Source: Linum tenue (Eukaryota > Streptophyta > Magnoliopsida > Malpighiales > Linaceae). Taken from it: a DNA stretch of 64,000 nucleotides. The notes under the pieces were generated by a model. The model saw only the letters and a program-made list of their open reading frames with translations. It ran no database searches and was not told the origin of the DNA. The DNA lies in assembly GCA_946122785.1 (NCBI GenBank), contig CAMGYJ010000002.1, forward strand, positions 17,520,492-17,584,491. Reading direction: 5' to 3'. The position numbers and the translations under genes are program-made. Positions within the stretch are counted from its first letter, which is position 1. Each line of letters begins with the position of its first letter. Positions 58,001 to 64,000 of this stretch are shown piece after piece.

Positions 58001-61000
58001 ACTTACTGAGTTTTGTTCACCAGTAAACAATATCTGTTGCATATTCTGATCAGTAGTTAAGGCTAATATGTTTCCTGTGCTTATATGACCAATGTTGGTA
58101 TTCTTGCTGTTACATGAGAAAGAGCAGGAAACAATATATCTCTAGTAAATGTTTAAAGTAACTCGTGGAGTAGTTTCAGTGTAAATACACCATTTTGGTA
58201 TCTTTTCTCCGCTTTTCACTAGATTGTAAAAGTCAAATTTCACAATCTTGGATACCGTTGCTGCTGTGACCTAAGTTGCTAAAGTTGGCATATGCAAAAT
58301 TGTTAACATTTATCTTTAATCACAGGAGTCAAGGAGGTCATAGGTGAGGCTGTAGACGACCCATCACTTGCACGGAATGATGGTGTTAGTGCTCTACTTT
58401 ATTATTCTACCAAAGTAACGTCATCCAGTCTTCACTCAAAAGCTGAGCGCATATTGCAACTGTTAATTGGTGATCTTCTGAAGAATCATAACCAAGGTAA
58501 CTACATTCTGAAGTATGTGCTTCATTACTGTCTCTGGTGACAATCTGTAAATTGTGTGCCACCTTGCTTTGCCCCTATATGTTGATCTTTGTAATCTTTA
58601 TTCAAAAAGCAATGGATCAATTTGCTGATAATCTAACTACCAGTGACATATGGCGGGGCCACTTCTTACAGTTATCTTATACACTAGTAGGAGTCTTCTT
58701 TCTTGATTAATGATTATATTTTCTGGCTATCATGCATTAATTTGTCAACAGATAAAACATAATAAAGTTTGTTTCCGAGCATCCTAATATGGGCATAGCA
58801 TTGCTGATCAATCAACTTGTACTTGTTTGAGCCATTCATTACCATATTGTCAACACTACGATTTAATTTTTGTGATATGAAAATTCTTTTTGCAATCATC
58901 TTGATGGTGCATAATTTGGCCGTAGTTTATGCATGTGACAGAATTGTGTCTTTTGTTGTAGATTCAGTTGTTGATGTTGTAAGTAGTACGATCCAGAGAT
59001 TGTGCAAAGACCAAGAGATCAAGGAGTTAAACTTTCTGTGGGATTGCCTGTATAACAACATGGATTATTGTGTAAGAGATACGTCCTTGGTGCATCTTAG
59101 TCGAATTCTGGCACTGCTGGTATCAATGGTACAGATAAACAAGGGTCGACATGTTCCTGGTAAGGTGTAAAAATATATCATCTTTTTTCATGCTGCGTCC
59201 ATTGATAATGACTTCGCCAAAGTGAAGTGTACTTCCATTGAAAAGGATAAAATACTCTTGAGACTGCTATACTATCTTGTTATGCTTTCGTTGCGACAAT
59301 AAATTGTTCTTCTATCCCAGACTAAAAACTGGTTGACATGTTTTGCAGATTACCAGCCAATGCTAAAATGTGTTGGATCAGTTGTTGATAAATTTATCAA
59401 GCCTTTCGGTGCTGGGAAAGAAGAGAATGATTTATCAGGGATTGTCGATAATCTTCTGCAGTTAATGCTATGTATTCTTGATGGACTGAAATCTTTGAAT
59501 GATGAATGCAAGTATGCTTACTGTTCCTTGCAATGGGATCCTGTTTTCAACCTTAAAACCAAGAGGTATTATTCTTGAATTCCACAGTTTGACCTTTTAT
59601 GCTTGCTGTTCGTTGTGGCTTGCTTTCACAGTTCCATCCTCTAACATGCGTGGTTGGCCTTTCAGCTGTTTGGAATTTATCAGCGGACTGATGGAGAAGG
59701 ATTTGCGTATAGTACAAGTATTTCAAGTTGGCATCTTAAGGTTAAGCCCTACATTATATTTTTGGCTTTTTGTATTTGCTTTCTCGTTTGTTAACAGAAT
59801 TTCACCTACATTTACTTAATTTCTTGAACTTTCAGAGCAATGAATAACTTGATAGAGCTCTACCAGGTAGATGTTGTTCATCTACTTTTGTGCCTCTGTG
59901 AGCGACTCCAAAATGAGTCTCCTGCTTCAGCATTGTTTGATGGAACTTCTGGCCCTGCACTTTGCAAAATTCACGACTTTCTTGTGCGGACCATAAAGGG
60001 CTGTGTTGCTGAAGTGAATGGTGCTGTTTGTGGTCAGTCATGTACGGTTGATACGGACAAATTGCCATTGGTATGGGGAGCCATGTGCTGCTATCCTCAT
60101 GTCAGTGGTATTCGAGCTGATGCGAACTTGATAATGCAGTTGATGGATTCACTAAAAGCCCTACTGATGAATGAAGCTGGTAATATGTCCTTGAGCATCA
60201 TTTAACGCAAAAAATAGAAGTTGCTGGTCATATTTCCGCTGAGATCAATCTTATTGAAGGTTTACACATTTGGAAATTGACCCCTTGTTAAAATTTTCCT
60301 TAAAAACAGCGAGTTATGGTAAACTCGTATGATTTTAATTTTTTTTATTGGTGTAAGATTTCCAGGACGAATATTTTCCTGTCAATCCTATGTAGAAAAG
60401 TGTCAAATTGTGTCACGGAGGCCTATAGGGTGAATATAAGTCGCATCATATTGTTTTTCTTTTCTTGCCTTGTCTCAGTTGTTTTCCTTGTCCTGCCAGA
60501 AAATATTGCAGGTGCTGATAGACGAACTTGGCAAAGCCTTGTTGGTGCTGCCCTAAGTTGTTACGTCATGCTCAGTGAGAAACCTGGGCCTGAGAAAACC
60601 AGCTATGTTCTGGAAACTGCTAGAGCACACAAGGCATCACCACAAGTGTTAGCTGCGTGTGCTGATTGTCTGGATGTGATCCTCCGGTAGGTTTCGCATG
60701 TTCACTGTTTAAGTTGGCTGTAAAGAATTACTTTTCGCATCGAGTAGTCATACACATGGGTTCTGCATAGAATCTTTGGTGTTAAGATCTTTGCATTCAT
60801 TCATTTGCCAGGGATGGAGCCGAAGCAGAAACCTCTACTAAAATCTTAAATACAGAGTTTGTGGATAATTTGTCCAACCCAGACAAGAATGTCCGTCTCT
60901 CAACTCTGAAAATTCTGTGTCACTGTGAAGTAGAAGGTCAACCGGATTCGTCCAATGACCAACCTCCTGCGAAGAAAATGAAAATTGAAGCCGCCCAGAG

Positions 61001-63767
61001 TTTTCATGTTGATAGATCTCCCAGTAATGTATGTACCCCTGCATTCTGACAATTATTATTAGAAGTCTTGATCTAATCACTTGTATCTTCTTATATCAGG
61101 CACTCCAGCTTCTTCGCACGATCGAAGAAACTCCTCTCTCATCACATACCAGTAGGAAAGTTGTCTTACTGATCTCTGCTATACAGACAGATCTTGTTGC
61201 TGGGAGGATATCTAAAACTTATCTGCCGGTCGTTTTGAGTGGAATGATCGGCATCCTTCACAATGGTTTTAGTCATCTCTGGAATCCAGCATCTGAATGC
61301 CTTGCAGTTTTAATTAACAAAAACGTAGAGCTTCTGTGGGACCAGTTTTTATACTACTTCCAACATTTTCAAAGTCTGTTTCTGAAGTCCCAGTCTCAGC
61401 AAGATGGAGTGACTGCTTTATCAGCTGAATCGTCAAGTGGTATGTCCCACCAGCTCTACTGTCTTCTGGATAGTTGCTTGCCTGAACTTTGTGGTGTTTG
61501 ATTCCACAGCTTGAAATGAAACATAACTTGCACAATCCAGTATGCTTGGTACAATGAGGTCTTAAAATGTTAAGAAAAGTATTGGGGGATTTTTTTATGC
61601 TTTGCATGGCTGATCACTCTTTTTTTTAAACATTTTATGTGATGTTTTGTTTCACTGATGCTATTGCTTCTATTTTGCTTTGATGTTCAGATTTGTCACA
61701 GCGTTTTCATTCATTTGTCACATCTGCCTCTGAACGTACCCTTGGTTCATCGGTCCTTCCATTATTGCTCCAGTCCATAAAAAGAATTCCTTGCATCGTT
61801 GAAGCCCGCTCTCGATCTATTGTACCTCTATTCTTGAATTTCTTGGGTTACAATGATGATGATCTCAAAAGGTAGGCATATAATACTTTTCAGCATCTGC
61901 CAACAGCCAATTACATTTATGATCTCTTTACCTGGTGCTGGGTACTGATTTACCTTTGATGGATCTTGCTCTTGGTTTGCTTCTTTCGCTTCTAAACTCG
62001 CTCCTCGCTTTTGTTCAATTTTGGACTGCAGTGTAGGATCATTCAACCCAGATGCTTGCAGACGCAAAGAGTGGAAAGGGATCCTCAAAGACTGGTTGAA
62101 CTTAATGAAACTTATGAAGAACCCTAAGGCCTTGTACATGACTCAATTTGTGAAAGACATTCTATGCATTAGGTTGGCAATGGATTTGGTGGTTCAACTC
62201 ATCTTTGTAGTAAATTACTTTGTTTGTCCTAAAATTGAAAATATTTGATTGGTGCTTTTGCCAGGCTGATGGATGACAACGATGTCAATGTACAAATGGA
62301 TGTTCTTGATTGCCTCTTAACATGGAAGGATGAGTTTCTTGTCCCATATCAGGATCATCTAAGAAACTTAATTAGTCCAAAAACTTTAAGAGAAGAACTG
62401 ACAACCTGGAGCATATCTAGAGAATCTTCCCCCATTGAAGAACTTCACAGACCGAATCTTGTGCCTCTCATTATCGTTCTTCTGATGCCAAAAGTGACAA
62501 ATCTGAGGAGTCTTGCATCTCGGAAGGTATGCTACATTCAAAAGTTTTAACGTTCAAAGACTTGCAATCTACAGCATCATAGCAATTGAGTTACATTTTT
62601 ATGTTGCTCTTTTCTTCTGATCAACTGACCCATATGTTTGTTTTTGTTAGCATGCAAGTCTACGTCTCCGGAAGGAAGTTCTTCGCTTCATGGCACAACT
62701 TGACATCAATGAAATATCTCTTTTCTATGCATCATTAGTAAAACGGTTGGACATCTTACCTAGAGGAGTTGATGATGCTGCAATTTTATGCTGGACTGCA
62801 CCGGAGAATTCGATGCATCAATTTGAACCTTCAAACTTCCTGAAGTACTTTACGAATGAAAATATTTTGGGCCTCTCCTGGGACAAGAGATATGGTTTTG
62901 TGCATGTGATTGAAGCTATTCTTGAAGAATTTGATGAATTGCATATCAGACCTTTCCTCAATCTGTTAATGGGTTGTGTTGCTCGGCTACTGGTGAGCTG
63001 TTCATTATGTCTTGGAGCTCCAAAGGGAGCAGGTGAAACTGATCAAAGTGAGGAAGAAGAAGCTGCAGTGGATGAAACACCGGTAAGCCTATAGGCACTG
63101 AATCTTAAACAGTTGACTAATGACTTGTGGTGCACATTGTTCATTTATCTTGCTAGTGATGCTTTTGCTCTCTGAAAAAGTGATGGATTGAATTTAACTT
63201 GTGCTTTACTACTATACTTCGTTCCTCCATTCTTGCATTTTATGGTGTTGTTTATGGTTGGTGAATTTCCTAGTTAGATTACTATATATTTATTTTTGTG
63301 CAGGTGGTCTCTATGACGAAGGATTTCAAGCACTTGAGGTCTTTGTGCTTGAAAATTGTCTCCGGCGTTCTGAATAAGTACTACGACCATGACTTTGGGT
63401 GTGAATTCTGGGATATGTTCTTTTCATCTGTAAAACCCTTAATTAGCAGTTTTAAGCATCAAGGTTCTAGTAGTGAGAAGCCAAGCTCACTCTTCTCTTG
63501 TTTTGTGGCTATGAGTAAAAGTCACCATTTGGTGTCATTACTGTGTCGAGAAAACAGTCTTGTCCCTAGTATCTTTTCAATTCTGAGTGTTAGAACAGCT
63601 TCGGAGGCCATTGTGTCCCATGTTCTCACGTTCATCGAGAACCTGTTGATTCTCGATCAAGAGTATGTTGATGAAGACGATGCTATAAAGAGAGTTCTTC
63701 TTCCGAATCTTAAAGAACTGATCAGCAGTTTGCATTCTCTGTTGAAGGGCGATGAGATGACAAAAAG
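55052..63767 (+). CDS. UTP20: UTP20 homologue, SSU processome HEAT-repeat protein (5' part)
   Basis: UTP20 is a nucleolar scaffold of the U3 snoRNP/90S pre-ribosome needed for 18S rRNA maturation. Twenty exons join in frame: 55052-55120, 55379-55498, 55798-55955, 56648-56692, 57324-57402, 57490-57563, 57879-57985, 58326-58496, 58962-59159, 59349-59565, 59666-59740, 59836-60179, 60512-60686, 60812-61028, 61100-61439, 61691-61871, 62032-62172, 62265-62526, 62651-63082, 63304-63767. They give about 1,290 codons of a protein near 2,700 in this family. Diagnostic stretches near the N-terminus are FFNDCLKEWRELNTAEDF, RDLLEDFIVYLPRVVRSL and RRFMAEATSFLLRNAP; a DRIM-type region lies around residues 600-900. 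The ATG follows a purine-rich leader. All junctions are GT..AG. The gene runs past 64000. Confidence 0.88.
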
Positions 63768-64000
63768 GTATTATAATCAACTTGAATTCCGTCACCTTCC
63801 CTTTTTCAGTTTCTTTAGAAATCTACAGTCAAATATGGTGACTCATTTCATGAAACGTCTGTGTGCATGTTATCCCACATAAGCTAGATCCGATTGCTTC
63901 ATTGCCTGGTTTGAAAGTTCCAATTGCTTAAGTACTCCCCATTGGATAGGGCTACTATTGCCAGTAGTTAATTATCAGTGGCTAAGTATATGTTTGCGAA

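Noticed and set aside
1..64000. tRNA or rRNA genes
   Set aside because: I saw no tRNA cloverleaf box pairs or rRNA sequence. The only tRNA-related match is the 18-nt primer-binding site at 25821-25838.

Overview
The window is plant nuclear DNA, from an angiosperm, probably a eudicot. The evidence is an intron-rich UTP20-type housekeeping gene with GT..AG introns at the right end, preceded by about 50 kb of nested plant transposons: Athila-lineage Ty3/gypsy elements, a MuDR-type Mutator-like element (MULE), a hAT element, a copia LTR and small inverted-repeat elements. I cannot name the species.

Layout. Bases 1-14417 are a second, nearly identical copy of 30203-44634. They end at a run of exactly 100 N (14418-14517). 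I read this as two contigs covering the same locus placed end to end. The first 9.3 kb of the copies match with about three substitutions and no length change. The last 5 kb before the gap carry many single-base length differences, as expected of a poorly polished contig end. The second copy is the better one to read.

14518-16616 holds a small inverted-repeat element and a plus-strand Athila-type LTR fragment. 16617-26240 is a minus-strand Athila-like element (A) with truncated LTRs and decayed gag, protease, RT, RNase H, integrase and ORF1. 26241-30873 is a plus-strand Athila ORF1 fragment split by a 3.36 kb hAT element (8-bp target duplication ACCATGAG). 30874 to about 50700 is a second minus-strand Athila-like element (B). 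Its LTR carries a 1.1 kb DNA element, and its ORF1 is split by an 8.1 kb MULE (10-bp target duplication CCCTGCATGA). About 50700-55050 holds a copia LTR, small inverted-repeat elements and a 55-bp minisatellite. From 55052 to the window edge is the 5' half of UTP20, with 20 exons.

How the parts work. The MULE has two convergent genes: a plus-strand plant mobile domain (PMD) gene with a complete 789-codon reading frame, and a minus-strand MURA-like transposase that is nearly intact. Both have TATA boxes behind arrays of GCGG palindromes just inside the terminal repeats, and an intron of each contains the same roughly 180-bp sequence. In both Athila elements ORF1 looks like a separate transcription unit: an array of roughly 89-bp-spaced palindromes also found in the LTR, a TATA-like box, a leader exon with a CAG/GTGTG donor, a leader intron containing a PPT-like box, and a TTTTGCAG acceptor 4 nt before the start codon. 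UTP20 is the only evident host gene.
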